This document shows positions 1 to 7,584 of a stretch of DNA of 64,000 nt, piece by piece. Both the position numbers and the translations under genes were made by a program. Source of the stretch: Kroppenstedtia sanguinis. GTDB lineage: Bacteria; Bacillota; Bacilli; Thermoactinomycetales; DSM-45169. The notes below the pieces were generated by a model that did no database searches, was not told the origin of the DNA, and worked only from the letters and a program-made list of their open reading frames with translations. Position 1 is the stretch's first letter. The number at the start of each line of letters is the position of its first letter. The stretch covers positions 1 through 64,000 of the forward strand of contig NZ_JBNPXF010000019.1 in the NCBI RefSeq assembly GCF_050433445.1, in the 5' to 3' direction.

Positions 1-79
1 CTTCATCGGTTCGCTCGACTTGCATGTATTAGGCACGCCGCCAGCGTTCGTCCTGAGCCAGGATCAAACTCTTCAATAA
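1..79 (-). rRNA. rrs: 16S ribosomal RNA, 5' end only
   Basis: The reverse complement carries the universal 16S 5' sequence: AGAGTTTGATCCTGGCTCAG, then the region leading to the 'TACATGCAAGTCGA' motif. Only about the first 79 nt lie in the window; the gene runs off the left edge. The exact mature 5' end was set by analogy with other bacteria and may be a few bases off. It is preceded by two strong promoters and by ygxA, as at rrnD of B. subtilis. Confidence 0.97.
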
Positions 80-120
80 AGAGTTGATTGCTCATTATGA
101 CAGGGTCGTTCATTCGCTCT

Positions 121-137
121 TCAGTTTTCAAGGAACG
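121..137 (-). promoter_or_regulatory. rRNA leader antitermination-like box
   Basis: The minus strand reads CGTTCCTTGAAAACTGA between P2 and the 16S 5' end. This resembles the 'TTCTTTGAAAACT' element common in Bacillus rRNA leaders, a boxA-like antitermination or processing signal. The call rests only on this resemblance. Confidence 0.45.
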
Positions 138-188
138 CTCGATCTCGCTGTTTCCGAGGCGCTTGCCTCTTTCGCGGCGACAAGATCT

Positions 189-217
189 ATCTTATCATGC
201 TCAGTTGTTCTTGTCAA
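189..217 (-). promoter_or_regulatory. rRNA promoter P2 (sigma-A)
   Basis: On the minus strand, TTGACA (212-217) and TAAGAT (189-194) are separated by 17 nt. The start region is followed by CTTGTCGCCGCGA. This is the promoter nearer to the 16S gene. Confidence 0.85.
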
Positions 218-288
218 CAGCTTTTTTTGTTTTTCTTTCGTCTGCCTCGGATCGGCTCGGTCAAGCTGATCTCGCGGCGACAAGTACT

Positions 289-317
289 AATTTAACATGG
301 ACTTCTTCATTCGTCAA
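289..317 (-). promoter_or_regulatory. rRNA promoter P1 (sigma-A)
   Basis: On the minus strand, TTGACG (312-317) and TAAATT (289-294) are separated by 17 nt. It lies exactly 100 bp upstream of P2. It is also followed by the TTGTCGCCGCGA motif, so the two promoters look like a duplicated module. Confidence 0.8.
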
Positions 318-326
318 CCCTTTTTT

Positions 327-1343
327 TCACCTGAATTCAATTTCATTTTGTTGACGATCCTTGTGGATTAGACGATAAGTTTGTTCAGCATGAGTTTCAC
401 CAGCTGTCGCCACCTCTTCTACCCATGAACGGCGCACCAGCTCCTCTATCACTTGAGTCACATCGAGGAAGAGCTGATCTTGCTCCAATCGACGATGGAT
501 TTCACCTAAGCTCCAGTTGCCGCCTTCAGAAGCAAGCAACTCCAGCAGATACTCGCAATACTGCTCCGGCTTGGTTAGAACTGCATATTCCTCGGCCAGC
601 AGCACAAGTCTCATCCGCTGTTCCAAAGGTTCTTCCCCTGTCGCCAGCTCCCTGTATAATTTATAAACAGCCGGGTTGATCCGTTTCACCTGTGGCCACA
701 GCCGGAAACGAGGATATTCACCGGATTCAATGGCCGTCAACCGCGCCCAATGGAGGAGACTCCGTTGAATAGAGAGATGGGCATCCAGCAGATGTCCCTC
801 CTTCAATAAAAGTTTGCTCTCCAAATGATGTCTTAATAATGCGGAATACTCCAAGCACATTTTTTTGCTTTGCAATTCCTTGGGAAATGAAAGAAATTGT
901 TTATGTAGTTCTATAATTCGGTTTTCCGGATCGTACAACACCTCCCCTTTCAACAAACAGTCGATCACCTCTTGCCGTTCCCCCGCAAGCACTTCGGCCA
1001 TCAATTCCTGGAGCGGAATCCGGAGCTCCTTCACTTTCCAGATCTCCATCATATAAGAGAGTACGGACCCCCTCTCCCCCTTCTCATGAAAAACCAACAG
1101 AATCAGGTCCACCGGTTCTGGAACGGAGGAATCCATACCTGCAGGAAAGATGATCGCCCCTACCACATGGGGATTCTCTTGCAACTGGTTTCTCAATTTC
1201 GGATAAATGACCTTGGCCTGAATCATCTTCTCCCCCCATTCCCGGTGCGGGTCCACAGGTTTTCCCAGGAAACATCGTTCTTTTAGGCCCGTCGGATCGC
1301 AAAGGAATTTCACCTTATCAAGCTCTAAAAACCTTGTTTGCAT
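327..1343 (-). CDS. ygxA: YgxA-like nucleotidyltransferase-fold protein
   Basis: The 338-aa protein has no signal peptide or membrane segment and is probably cytoplasmic. It resembles the B. subtilis YgxA family, annotated as nucleotidyltransferase-like. Residues about 50-100 (GAIIFPAG, then PVDLILLVFHEKG) fit the strand-turn region of that fold, followed by a mostly helical C-terminal half ending in a winged-helix-like segment. Its position directly upstream of the rRNA operon and next to ygzB matches B. subtilis, which supports the name. No substrate is known. The ATG start has only a weak ribosome site, so the N-terminus is uncertain. Confidence 0.75.
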   Translation of the reverse strand: MQTRFLELDKVKFLCDPTGLKERCFLGKPVDPHREWGEKMIQAKVIYPKLRNQLQENPHVVGAIIFPAGMDSSVPEPVDLILLVFHEKGERGSVLSYMMEIWKVKELRIPLQELMAEVLAGERQEVIDCLLKGEVLYDPENRIIELHKQFLSFPKELQSKKMCLEYSALLRHHLESKLLLKEGHLLDAHLSIQRSLLHWARLTAIESGEYPRFRLWPQVKRINPAVYKLYRELATGEEPLEQRMRLVLLAEEYAVLTKPEQYCEYLLELLASEGGNWSLGEIHRRLEQDQLFLDVTQVIEELVRRSWVEEVATAGETHAEQTYRLIHKDRQQNEIEFR

Positions 1344-1602
1344 CTCTTGAACGTTTTTTTAACAAGATTTCTAACGATCCACGAACTTTTCCATCGGTCC
1401 CCCATCTCCTGAGGGCATTTTTTTCACAGTGTTTCTAGAAGTTTTCGACAGCCTCGGAAGAATTCCTGCTTCCCTCTATTTCCGGTGGTTTTTTCGGGAA
1501 AGCTTCATTTTTCTGCCTTAGGTTCCGTGGTATACTGTTGATGAACATGAAAGAAAAGGGAGACGACTTCAATCCCAGATTGGATCAAAGGAGGGAGTCT
1601 CA
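1344..1602. other. Divergent intergenic region ygxA/ygzB with ygzB promoter
   Basis: No gene is seen here. On the plus strand a TGGTATACT extended -10 (TATACT at 1531-1536) lies 17 nt downstream of TTTTTC. This is a reasonable promoter for ygzB, whose ribosome site AAAGGAGGG is at 1587-1595. Confidence 0.5.
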
Positions 1603-1944
1603 TTGCTGTTTGCCAGTAAGATCAACAGATTTCGCACCATCGCCCTCCTGATGATTTTTATGGGCATGGGAATTATGTACCTCGGTTTTATATGGCCTGC
1701 GGCCATGATGGTATTCTTTGTCCTCGGATTGTTCGGGGTGGCTTCCAGTGTGGTCATCTATTTTTGGGTGGGAATCTTATCGACCCAGGCACTGCAAGTT
1801 GAGTGTCCGGAATGCGAGCGCACCACCAAAGTTCTTGGAAAGATGGACCGGTGCATGCATTGTGGGGCCCATTTGACGATGGACAGGAGTTTGGCAACCG
1901 AGGCGACCTCGTCGTCGCAATCCCCAGGCCCGGACAGTCAGTAA
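1603..1944 (+). CDS. ygzB: YgzB-like small membrane protein (UPF0295)
   Basis: The 113-aa protein has two hydrophobic segments (about residues 11-31 and 36-58). A cytoplasmic zinc-ribbon-like pair of CxxC motifs follows (CPEC and CMHC, residues about 69-89), then a short Ser-rich tail. This is the UPF0295/YgzB pattern, and perR-ygzB-ygxA adjacency is conserved in Bacillus. Translation is assigned to a TTG codon because a strong AAAGGAGGG site lies 7 nt upstream. The role is unknown; metal binding by the cysteines is inferred from the motif. Confidence 0.85.
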   Translation: MLFASKINRFRTIALLMIFMGMGIMYLGFIWPAAMMVFFVLGLFGVASSVVIYFWVGILSTQALQVECPECERTTKVLGKMDRCMHCGAHLTMDRSLATEATSSSQSPGPDSQ

Positions 1945-2017
1945 ATTTGACTTGCAAATCCTCTGCTCATCTGAAAATCCAAGCGATGGACTTTTCCATC
2001 ATCCGAATACACGGACA

Positions 2018-2052
2018 AAAAAACCTGCCCTTGGGTCCCGGGCAGGTTTTTT
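2018..2052. terminator. Bidirectional terminator between ygzB and perR
   Basis: The inverted repeat AAAACCTGCCC (2020-2030) / GGGCAGGTTTT (2040-2050) is flanked by A and T runs. It can end ygzB on the plus strand and perR, whose stop is at 2051-2053, on the minus strand. Confidence 0.9.
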
Positions 2053-2488
2053 AAATCGCTTTTTCTTTTTGGCAAGAGTTGCAGACGCCGTAAAGTTCCA
2101 TCCGATGGGTCTCTACCCGGAAGCCGGTTTTTTCTTCGGCTTCCTTCTCCACCTGAAACAAAGGAGGATATTCAAAATCCACGATCTTTCCACATTCCCG
2201 GCAGATGATATGATAATGCTCTGTCATGTTGGCATCAAAACGGCTGGAAGCATCACCGTAGGTCAACTCCCGAACCATGCCCGCTTCTTTGAATACGCGC
2301 AGGTTGTTGTATACCGTCGCAACACTCATATTGGGGAATTTGTCCTCCAATGCCCTGTAGATCTCATCGGCGGTGGGATGGCCCAAGGATGTAAGCAAGT
2401 ATTCCAGAATGGCATACCGCTGCGGCGTCACTCGCACACCTGTCGATTTCAGCACTTCAATCGCTTGATTGACACGGCTATTTTCCAT
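2051..2488 (-). CDS. perR: Peroxide-sensing Fur-family repressor PerR
   Basis: The 145-aa Fur-family protein aligns without gaps to B. subtilis PerR when the ATG at 2488 is used. That codon has GGGGTG 6 nt upstream; a longer frame to 2515 also exists. All sensing residues are in place: regulatory metal ligands H37, D85, H91, H93 and D104, and the structural zinc cysteines C96, C99, C136 and C139. PerR represses peroxide-defence genes until metal-catalysed histidine oxidation releases it from DNA. It lies downstream of nth on the same strand but probably has its own promoter, because a Per-box-like site lies just upstream. The H37/H91 pair argues for PerR over Fur or Zur. Confidence 0.95.
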   Translation of the reverse strand: MENSRVNQAIEVLKSTGVRVTPQRYAILEYLLTSLGHPTADEIYRALEDKFPNMSVATVYNNLRVFKEAGMVRELTYGDASSRFDANMTEHYHIICRECGKIVDFEYPPLFQVEKEAEEKTGFRVETHRMELYGVCNSCQKEKAI

Positions 2489-2541
2489 CGCCATCACCCC
2501 GTTGTGTTCCGCCATCGAAAGGGCAAGAAGTCATTCTTTGA

Positions 2542-2556
2542 TTAGAATAGATATAA
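2542..2556 (-). promoter_or_regulatory. Candidate Per box upstream of perR
   Basis: The minus strand reads TTATATCTATTCTAA, which matches 11 of 14 defined positions of the 7-1-7 Per box TTATAATNATTATAA. Autoregulation of perR is known in Bacillus; here it is inferred from the motif. Confidence 0.45.
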
Positions 2557-2576
2557 ATAGTCTACTCCCTTTTTGT

Positions 2577-3242
2577 TTACTTTGTCAACGGCTCCATATC
2601 GTGACGGTTTTTACCGTACCAGCAAAAGGGAAGCAAATCACATTCTTCACACTTGGGTTTACGGGCCGTGCAAACCCTGCGTCCGTGCCAGATCAACCGA
2701 TGATGGGTATCCGTCCACTCCTTGCGGGGCACTTTTCGCGTCAGTTGTTTTTCCGTTTCTAAGGGTTGTTGACTATCAGCCAGAGCCAATCGATTGGAAA
2801 CCCGAAGTACATGGGTGTCCACGGCAAGGGCCGGAACACCAAAAGCGTTACTCAGCACGACATTGGCTGTTTTGCGCCCCACTCCAGGCAACGCCTCTAA
2901 ATCCTGCCGTCTTTGTGGCACCTTTCCGCTGTGGGTGTTCACGAGGATGCGGCAGGTCAGCAAGATGTTCCGACTTTTGTTGCGGAACAACCCCAACCCA
3001 CGAATCTCCTCTGCCAATTCTTCCTCAGTCAAAGAGAGAAAATCCTCTGGTAAAGGATATTTGGCAAAGAGTTTTTTCGTCACGATGTTCACTTGACGAT
3101 CCGTGGACTGCGCTGAGAGGATGGTGGCGATCAAGAGCTCAAATGGATTTCTAAAATGAAGTTCACAGTGGGCATCGGGATACATTCTGGCAAGAGTGTC
3201 CAATATTTTTCGTGTCTGCACCCGTTTAGGTTTTCTAATCAT
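2577..3242 (-). CDS. nth: Endonuclease III, DNA glycosylase/AP lyase
   Basis: The 221-aa protein removes oxidised pyrimidines in base excision repair. The helix-hairpin-helix LPGVGRKTANVV (residues 118-129) carries the catalytic lysine K124, and the catalytic aspartate is D142 (VDTHV). A C-x6-C-x2-C-x5-C iron-sulfur motif is formed by C191, C198, C201 and C207. Length and order are typical of Nth. The ATG start has GGAGG 7 nt upstream. It begins 12 bp after the dehydrogenase gene and so is probably co-transcribed with it; with perR and bcp nearby it forms an oxidative-damage neighbourhood. Confidence 0.96.
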   Translation of the reverse strand: MIRKPKRVQTRKILDTLARMYPDAHCELHFRNPFELLIATILSAQSTDRQVNIVTKKLFAKYPLPEDFLSLTEEELAEEIRGLGLFRNKSRNILLTCRILVNTHSGKVPQRRQDLEALPGVGRKTANVVLSNAFGVPALAVDTHVLRVSNRLALADSQQPLETEKQLTRKVPRKEWTDTHHRLIWHGRRVCTARKPKCEECDLLPFCWYGKNRHDMEPLTK

Positions 3243-3254
3243 CCGCCTGCCTCC

Positions 3255-4208
3255 TCAGTATTCCCGCTCCGGATCCAGAAGATTTATAACCTCTCCTTTT
3301 CCAGAAGTGTACACCTTCATATTGTGACTGAAAAGGTCCAACGCCCGACTCATATAAAGAGGCGACCGACCCGAAACATGAGGAGTGATCAATACATTTT
3401 TCTGAGACCAAAAAGGATGGTCCTTGGGCAGCGGCTCCTTTTCAAACACATCCAAAATGGCCCCTCCAATGGACTCTTCAGCCAGCGCATTCAGCAACGC
3501 CGCCTCATCCACCACCGCTCCACGGCCCATATTGATCAGACAGGCAGTCGGTTTCATCCAAGCGAGTTCCCGCGCTCCGATCAACCCCTGGGTATGAGAG
3601 GTGAGAGGGAGTGTAACCACAACAAAGTCGGAAACTTTCAGCAACCTTTCCAGATCATGGGGAGCCACGATTTCATCAAAGAGGGGATGAGGTCTCCCGT
3701 CTGTGTTCATCCCCAGCACTCTCACCCCGAAGGCTTTCAATCGTGCGGCAATCCCGCGGCCAATCGCTCCTGTCCCGAGAATGGAGACGGTTTTTCCCGA
3801 CAATTCTTCGACATGCAGAGATGAATCCCATTCCCCTTGTCTTTGTCGATCCAGATACTGATGAAGTCTTCTTGTCCACTGCAAGATGACAGCCACAGCG
3901 TGTTCCCCCATGGGAATTTCATGAATCCCGCGGGCATTAGTCACTTGGATCGACCTATTTTTCAATGCCGCAAAGGGCAGAAGCTCCACACCAGCACTGA
4001 TCACATGAATCCAACGGAGTTCGGGAAAATCATTCACTTTCTCCTCATCCAAGTCATCCCCATAAGTGATTAAAATCTCTGCATCGGAAGCGACCTGCAA
4101 CACACCCTGTATCTCTTCAAAAAAGGAAAATTGAACATCGGAAAATTCCTGGCGCAGCCGATTTTGATGTTTCTCACTGATTCGCGCCGAGGACGCCACG
4201 TGGATCAT
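3255..4208 (-). CDS. D-2-hydroxyacid dehydrogenase family protein
   Basis: The 317-aa NAD(P)-dependent oxidoreductase belongs to the D-isomer-specific 2-hydroxyacid dehydrogenase family. It shows the Rossmann signature LGTGAIGRGIAARL in the middle, the LINMGRGAVVDE segment and the catalytic-site ITPHVSG. The conserved active-site Arg and Glu fall in the expected intervals. I start it at the ATG at 4208: a GGAGGAG site that overlaps the stop of the upstream methyltransferase gene lies at the right distance. Earlier in-frame ATGs lack a site. Substrate (hydroxypyruvate, glyoxylate or another 2-oxoacid) cannot be told from sequence. Confidence 0.9.
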   Translation of the reverse strand: MIHVASSARISEKHQNRLRQEFSDVQFSFFEEIQGVLQVASDAEILITYGDDLDEEKVNDFPELRWIHVISAGVELLPFAALKNRSIQVTNARGIHEIPMGEHAVAVILQWTRRLHQYLDRQRQGEWDSSLHVEELSGKTVSILGTGAIGRGIAARLKAFGVRVLGMNTDGRPHPLFDEIVAPHDLERLLKVSDFVVVTLPLTSHTQGLIGARELAWMKPTACLINMGRGAVVDEAALLNALAEESIGGAILDVFEKEPLPKDHPFWSQKNVLITPHVSGRSPLYMSRALDLFSHNMKVYTSGKGEVINLLDPEREY

Positions 4209-4221
4209 CCCCATCTCCTCC

Positions 4222-5001
4222 TCAATCATGTACCATCTTAGTTGCTTCAATCACTAATTCAGTGCTTTCGGGACCGAAGGGCTCTCTCCGGAAGTCTCCG
4301 TAACATCCGACCACCTCAAAACCGGTTAGACGGAGCAGATGAAAAAGTTCCGTTGGAAACACATAGCGCATGGAAAAACGGGTGCGCAATCGTTCCAGCA
4401 GTCTGCCATCCTTCTCATACCGTTCATAGTAACGAATCACATCCGCCTGCTGACGAAAATGGTCAAACTCCGTGTAATCATATACCTCCACGGTCTGATA
4501 CGTCCCTGGAACACTAAACACCCCTCGGTGAACCAACCTTCCCTCCTCCTCCACCAGTTGGGGGATCTCAGGCACAAACACATTGAAAGCAAGGCAACCC
4601 CCATCCTCTAAATGATGACGGATCACCTGCAGGGCCGCCACCTGATCCCGAACGTGAAGAAGATGGAGGAAAGAACGGTATGGGATCACCACCAATTTAA
4701 AACGGCGTTTCAGGTTCAGTGTGCTCATATCTTCACATATCCACTGACATCGGTTGGACAAACCCATCTCTGTCGCTTTTTTTTCAGCCACAGCCAACAT
4801 CTCGGGCTGCTTGTCCACTCCAACGACTTCCACTCCATGCTGTGCCATCCCCAAGGAGCAACGTCCAGTCCCACAGCCCAGTTCCATCACCGGCCCTTTT
4901 GCCTTCATCGCCAGATCGACATAATAGGTGACATCCCCGTCCAGCCCCTCTGAGGTCCAGTCATAATAGTCTGGCCATTGGTACATATGATCCTGTAACA
5001 A
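4222..5001 (-). CDS. Class I SAM-dependent methyltransferase
   Basis: The protein of about 259 aa has the SAM-binding motif I VMELGCGTGRCSLGMA, followed by VVGVDKQPEML (motif II) and CEDMSTLNL (motif III). This is the usual order for small-molecule methyltransferases. I use a TTG start at 5001 with AAGGAGG 7 nt upstream; the longest open frame would run into bcp. The stop overlaps the ribosome site of the downstream dehydrogenase, so the two are translationally linked. The methyl acceptor is unknown. Confidence 0.85.
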   Translation of the reverse strand: MLQDHMYQWPDYYDWTSEGLDGDVTYYVDLAMKAKGPVMELGCGTGRCSLGMAQHGVEVVGVDKQPEMLAVAEKKATEMGLSNRCQWICEDMSTLNLKRRFKLVVIPYRSFLHLLHVRDQVAALQVIRHHLEDGGCLAFNVFVPEIPQLVEEEGRLVHRGVFSVPGTYQTVEVYDYTEFDHFRQQADVIRYYERYEKDGRLLERLRTRFSMRYVFPTELFHLLRLTGFEVVGCYGDFRREPFGPESTELVIEATKMVHD

Positions 5002-5023
5002 AACGCATCCTCCTTCTCCATCC

Positions 5024-5055
5024 AAAAAGGGGTGAAGAAGCGATTCCTTCACCCC
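5024..5055 (-). terminator. Hairpin after bcp
   Basis: The minus strand reads GGGGTGAAG, a 9-nt loop, then CTTCACCCC and TTTTT. It lies between the bcp stop and the methyltransferase start. It may act as an attenuator rather than a full stop. Confidence 0.7.
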
Positions 5056-5081
5056 TGCCAAGCCAAGTGGGAGGTCAGCGA

Positions 5082-5552
5082 TCAATCCAAGTGCTCTCGA
5101 ACCCAGTTTAAAGCTTCCTCCACATGCCCGTCCACTTTCACTTTGCGCCAAGCTTTGGCGATTTGTCCTTCTTTATCGATGATGAAGGTAGAACGTTCAA
5201 TTCCCCATTTCTTTTTGCCAAATACATTCTTCTCTTTGTACACCCCATATGCCTTGGATACGTCGGCAGTTGAATCACTGAGAAGAAGAAAGGGGAGATG
5301 ATGTTTCTGAATAAATTTTTCGTGGGATTGCAGATCGTCCAGACTCAATCCCAAAATCACGGTATCCAAATCAGAGAAATCCTTCTCCCGATCGCGAAAA
5401 TCGCAAGATTCGGTGGTACAACCGGGAGTAAGGTCCTTGGGGTAAAAGTAAAGAACCACATGTTTCTTTCCCCTGTAATCTGAGAGGGAAACCTCTGTGC
5501 CATTAGATGCTGGCAGGCTGAACTCAGGTGCCTGCTCCCCTTCTCTTACCAT
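5082..5552 (-). CDS. bcp: Thiol peroxidase Bcp (peroxiredoxin Q)
   Basis: The 156-aa cytoplasmic peroxiredoxin reduces hydrogen and organic peroxides. The thioredoxin fold carries YPKDLTPGCTTESC, with peroxidatic C45 and resolving C50, the five-residue spacing of the BCP/PrxQ class. The start is the ATG at 5552 with GGAGG 7 nt upstream, which gives the usual family length; longer frames are ignored. Its closeness to perR mirrors ygaF-perR in B. subtilis. No Per box was found directly upstream by eye. Confidence 0.95.
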   Translation of the reverse strand: MVREGEQAPEFSLPASNGTEVSLSDYRGKKHVVLYFYPKDLTPGCTTESCDFRDREKDFSDLDTVILGLSLDDLQSHEKFIQKHHLPFLLLSDSTADVSKAYGVYKEKNVFGKKKWGIERSTFIIDKEGQIAKAWRKVKVDGHVEEALNWVREHLD

Positions 5553-5735
5553 ATGGGCACCTCCATTCATCATTTATCTTTATTGTAACAGATCGCCGTA
5601 GAAGTATCCCGTCAACGAAAGGTACCACTCCCCGCCAGGCTGTGATCTCGCCTCTTTCGTAAAAACAACTCCTCCGATGGTTGGATGAGATCCTCGCCTC
5701 CCACAGTCCAGCGCCCAGCTCCCCACCGATTCCCG

Positions 5736-6107
5736 TCAGAGCCTTCTTACCCACCGTGGAATGGATGGGATGCACAAGGGTGAGTGGGCAGGTGTCGGAA
5801 TCGAGTAAAAACCTCCCTCTGAAGTGTCTCCTGCATCTTTTTGTTCCCTCACTCCCGGTTCGATCGGGGGGGGGATCGGTGGAATGGGGTTTTGACCTGG
5901 AATCTCCCGCTGTGGGGGAATCTCTGGTGGAGTGACCGGAGGACCTGTGGGCCCTTGTTCAGGAGGGATTGCCTCCGGGGGCGGCGGAGACAGACTGCGC
6001 CGGTTTCGATCGGAATATTGGATATTCATCGTGTTCCCGATATTGACAGAGCCACGATTCGTCACCGTGGTGACATGGAGACTGTAGGTTTTTATACAAA
6101 TATCCAT
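5736..6107 (-). CDS. GerPA/GerPF-like protein with proline-rich tail
   Basis: The 123-aa product begins with a segment related to GerPA/GerPF spore proteins (TNRGSVNIGNTMNIQYSD, residues about 16-33). A tail very rich in proline follows (PPEIPPQ, PIPPIPPP). The first part shares the GSVNxGNTxNI motif with the neighbouring 67-aa protein, so the two are paralogs. GerP proteins are needed for germinants to cross the spore coat. It starts 15 bp after the neighbour's stop, with AAGGCAGGTG upstream. The tail is unlike the short family members and could be a coat-interaction region. Moderate confidence in family, low in precise role. Confidence 0.6.
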   Translation of the reverse strand: MDICIKTYSLHVTTVTNRGSVNIGNTMNIQYSDRNRRSLSPPPPEAIPPEQGPTGPPVTPPEIPPQREIPGQNPIPPIPPPIEPGVREQKDAGDTSEGGFYSIPTPAHSPLCIPSIPRWVRRL

Positions 6108-6122
6108 CCCAATACACCTGCC

Positions 6123-6326
6123 TTAGACCTGGTCGATGATATCAGGATCGATGGCTTGGTTAGTTTCAAAATCGATATTGCGAGCAAAATCACCAATAGG
6201 TGAAGAACCTCCCAGAGACTTAGAATTGCTCTCGGCTCCAATATTGACGGTGTTCCCAAAGTTGACAGACCCGGCGCTGGATACACTGTGGATTTTCAGA
6301 TTAAAGATGTTGTTGATGGTTCCCAT
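6123..6326 (-). CDS. GerPA/GerPF-family spore germination protein
   Basis: The 67-aa protein matches the GerPA/GerPF pattern: a hydrophobic start, IHSVSSAGSVNFGNTVNIG (residues about 12-30), a Ser/Gly-rich centre, then GDFARNIDF and a C-terminal IDPDIIDQ segment. The last part is the family hallmark (N-x-DPDxxDQ). GerP proteins are made in the mother cell and affect coat permeability to germinants. GAGGATGGATC precedes the ATG. It lies between the Hsp20-like gene and the proline-rich paralog on one strand, probably one operon. Confidence 0.85.
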   Translation of the reverse strand: MGTINNIFNLKIHSVSSAGSVNFGNTVNIGAESNSKSLGGSSPIGDFARNIDFETNQAIDPDIIDQV

Positions 6327-6394
6327 GATCCATCCTCCCCGCTGGGTCTATCCCATGGTATGAACCGGAAAAGGGCCTTGTGCCTGTTTCCGGT

Positions 6395-6814
6395 TCAATC
6401 ACGGATGCGAATGGTGTGAAAATCCGTATCCATACCGGCTCGTAATAACCGCACTTCCAATACCCCTTTCCGGTATCGTGCACTGCTGTTTTTCCGCACA
6501 ACGGAGGTCCCCAACTTGATTCTGCGTTCAAAATCACCATAAAACCGTTCCTGAAGATTGGCTTGATAGTGGGTATGCCGGGGATTCAACCTGCCCTTGA
6601 TCAGGAGAGCATCATCTTCCACTCGTAACTGAATCTGATTGATATCCTCCACTCCGGGAAGATCGACCAAGACTAACACTTCATCCTTTCCATGAAAAAC
6701 ATCCGCCTTGGGACCCGATGATGGCATAGTTTCCATCATATCACCCCAAAAATCGTTCCCCAAAAATTTACGGGCCATTTCTCCCCATTTCATAAAATTC
6801 TGGTGGGGATCCAT
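6395..6814 (-). CDS. Hsp20/alpha-crystallin-like protein, probably spore-associated
   Basis: The 139-aa protein has an alpha-crystallin-type region. It shows ADVFHGKDEVLVLVDLPGVE (residues about 37-56), a strand DDALLIKGR, then KLGTSVVRKNSSARYRKGVLEVRLLR, where GVLEVRL replaces the usual G-V-L hallmark. The family comprises small heat-shock chaperones and also spore-coat proteins such as CotM/CotP. The start at 6814 is chosen because AGGAGG lies 6 nt upstream. Its place ahead of two GerP-like genes favours a coat role; that is inferred. Confidence 0.8.
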   Translation of the reverse strand: MDPHQNFMKWGEMARKFLGNDFWGDMMETMPSSGPKADVFHGKDEVLVLVDLPGVEDINQIQLRVEDDALLIKGRLNPRHTHYQANLQERFYGDFERRIKLGTSVVRKNSSARYRKGVLEVRLLRAGMDTDFHTIRIRD

Positions 6815-7025
6815 ATTTCCCCTCCTCCCCGGCAACAGTTTTTCTCAACTCCAGTCTATTCAAAAAGCACTTACGCTGATACTGAAATCAGTCCCGGGCA
6901 TGATCAAAGGTAAATCAGCCATATACTGAAGCAAAGGGCTGTTGATTAAACAGTCAATGGGTCGTGGAAAAAGGAGTCTGAGCACCCGGACCAAAGCAAA
7001 GTTGGAAACGGAGGTGCCCTGGGAT

Positions 7026-7409
7026 ATGTATGCTTATTTATGGGATCGGATCAATCAGCTAGAGCAGGAAATGGAAACCCTCCGTAAAGAGAATGAAGAG
7101 TTAAAAAAACAAATAGACACCATTCAACCCGTCGCAATCGAAAACTTGGTGTACAAAATACAGGAGCTGAATGTACAAACCCTGAGCGGAACCCTCAACG
7201 TCGGATTAACCACCCAGGGGGAAGGAGAGAATGTGAATGAGCTGATCGAAAAATTGCAGCGAGAAGGAAAGGCCCAGTTTGATCTTGGAGAGCCAACTCC
7301 TTCATCCCCCACCATCCCCACAGTAGATGAAGAGAGCTCCTCCGTCCAAGTCCCTCCCCCCGAAGATTCTCCCTCCGATTCAGAGACAGGTCCGTCCTCC
7401 CAACAATGA
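7026..7409 (+). CDS. gerPC: GerPC-like spore germination protein
   Basis: The protein of about 127 aa begins with a coiled coil (LWDRINQLEQEMETLRKENE), then IENLVYKIQELNVQTLSGTL and NVGL. That is the GerPC pattern of a coiled coil followed by a 'yK...L.V..L.GTLNiGl' segment. An acidic, Ser/Pro-rich tail ends it. B. subtilis GerPC is longer, so this one may be a short form. I start at the ATG at 7026 (GGAGGTG 10 nt upstream); the frame stays open to a TTG at 6942, which lacks a well-spaced site. It is transcribed away from the Hsp20-GerPA-like operon. Confidence 0.7.
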   Translation: MYAYLWDRINQLEQEMETLRKENEELKKQIDTIQPVAIENLVYKIQELNVQTLSGTLNVGLTTQGEGENVNELIEKLQREGKAQFDLGEPTPSSPTIPTVDEESSSVQVPPPEDSPSDSETGPSSQQ

Positions 7410-7552
7410 GATGGAGTCAGACATCAAAAAGGGGCGAGGATTTTCACATGGATGGCTGAAGCTCACAAGCGGCCGAAATGTGAAAATCAACCCTCCCTCG
7501 GACGACTTTTTTACAACGTTTCTAGTCCCGCGGGAATCCCCCTAAAATACGA

Positions 7553-7573
7553 AAGGCGGCTTCATGCCGCCCC
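7553..7573 (-). terminator. Terminator after spo0M copy 1
   Basis: The minus strand reads GGCGGC-ATGAA-GCCGCC followed by TTTCGTATTTT, just past the stop of the 253-aa Spo0M gene. The T-tract is interrupted. Confidence 0.6.
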
Positions 7574-7584
7574 GAATGGGTGAA

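Noticed and set aside
84..354. Open frames between the 16S gene and ygxA on the plus strand
   Set aside because: They lie in the rRNA promoter/leader region, have no ribosome site and run against its transcription.
6930..6965. Resemblance of AAAGGGCTGTTGATTAAACAG to the repeat end
   Set aside because: Only the terminal motif is similar; no inner stem or second end follows, so chance cannot be excluded.
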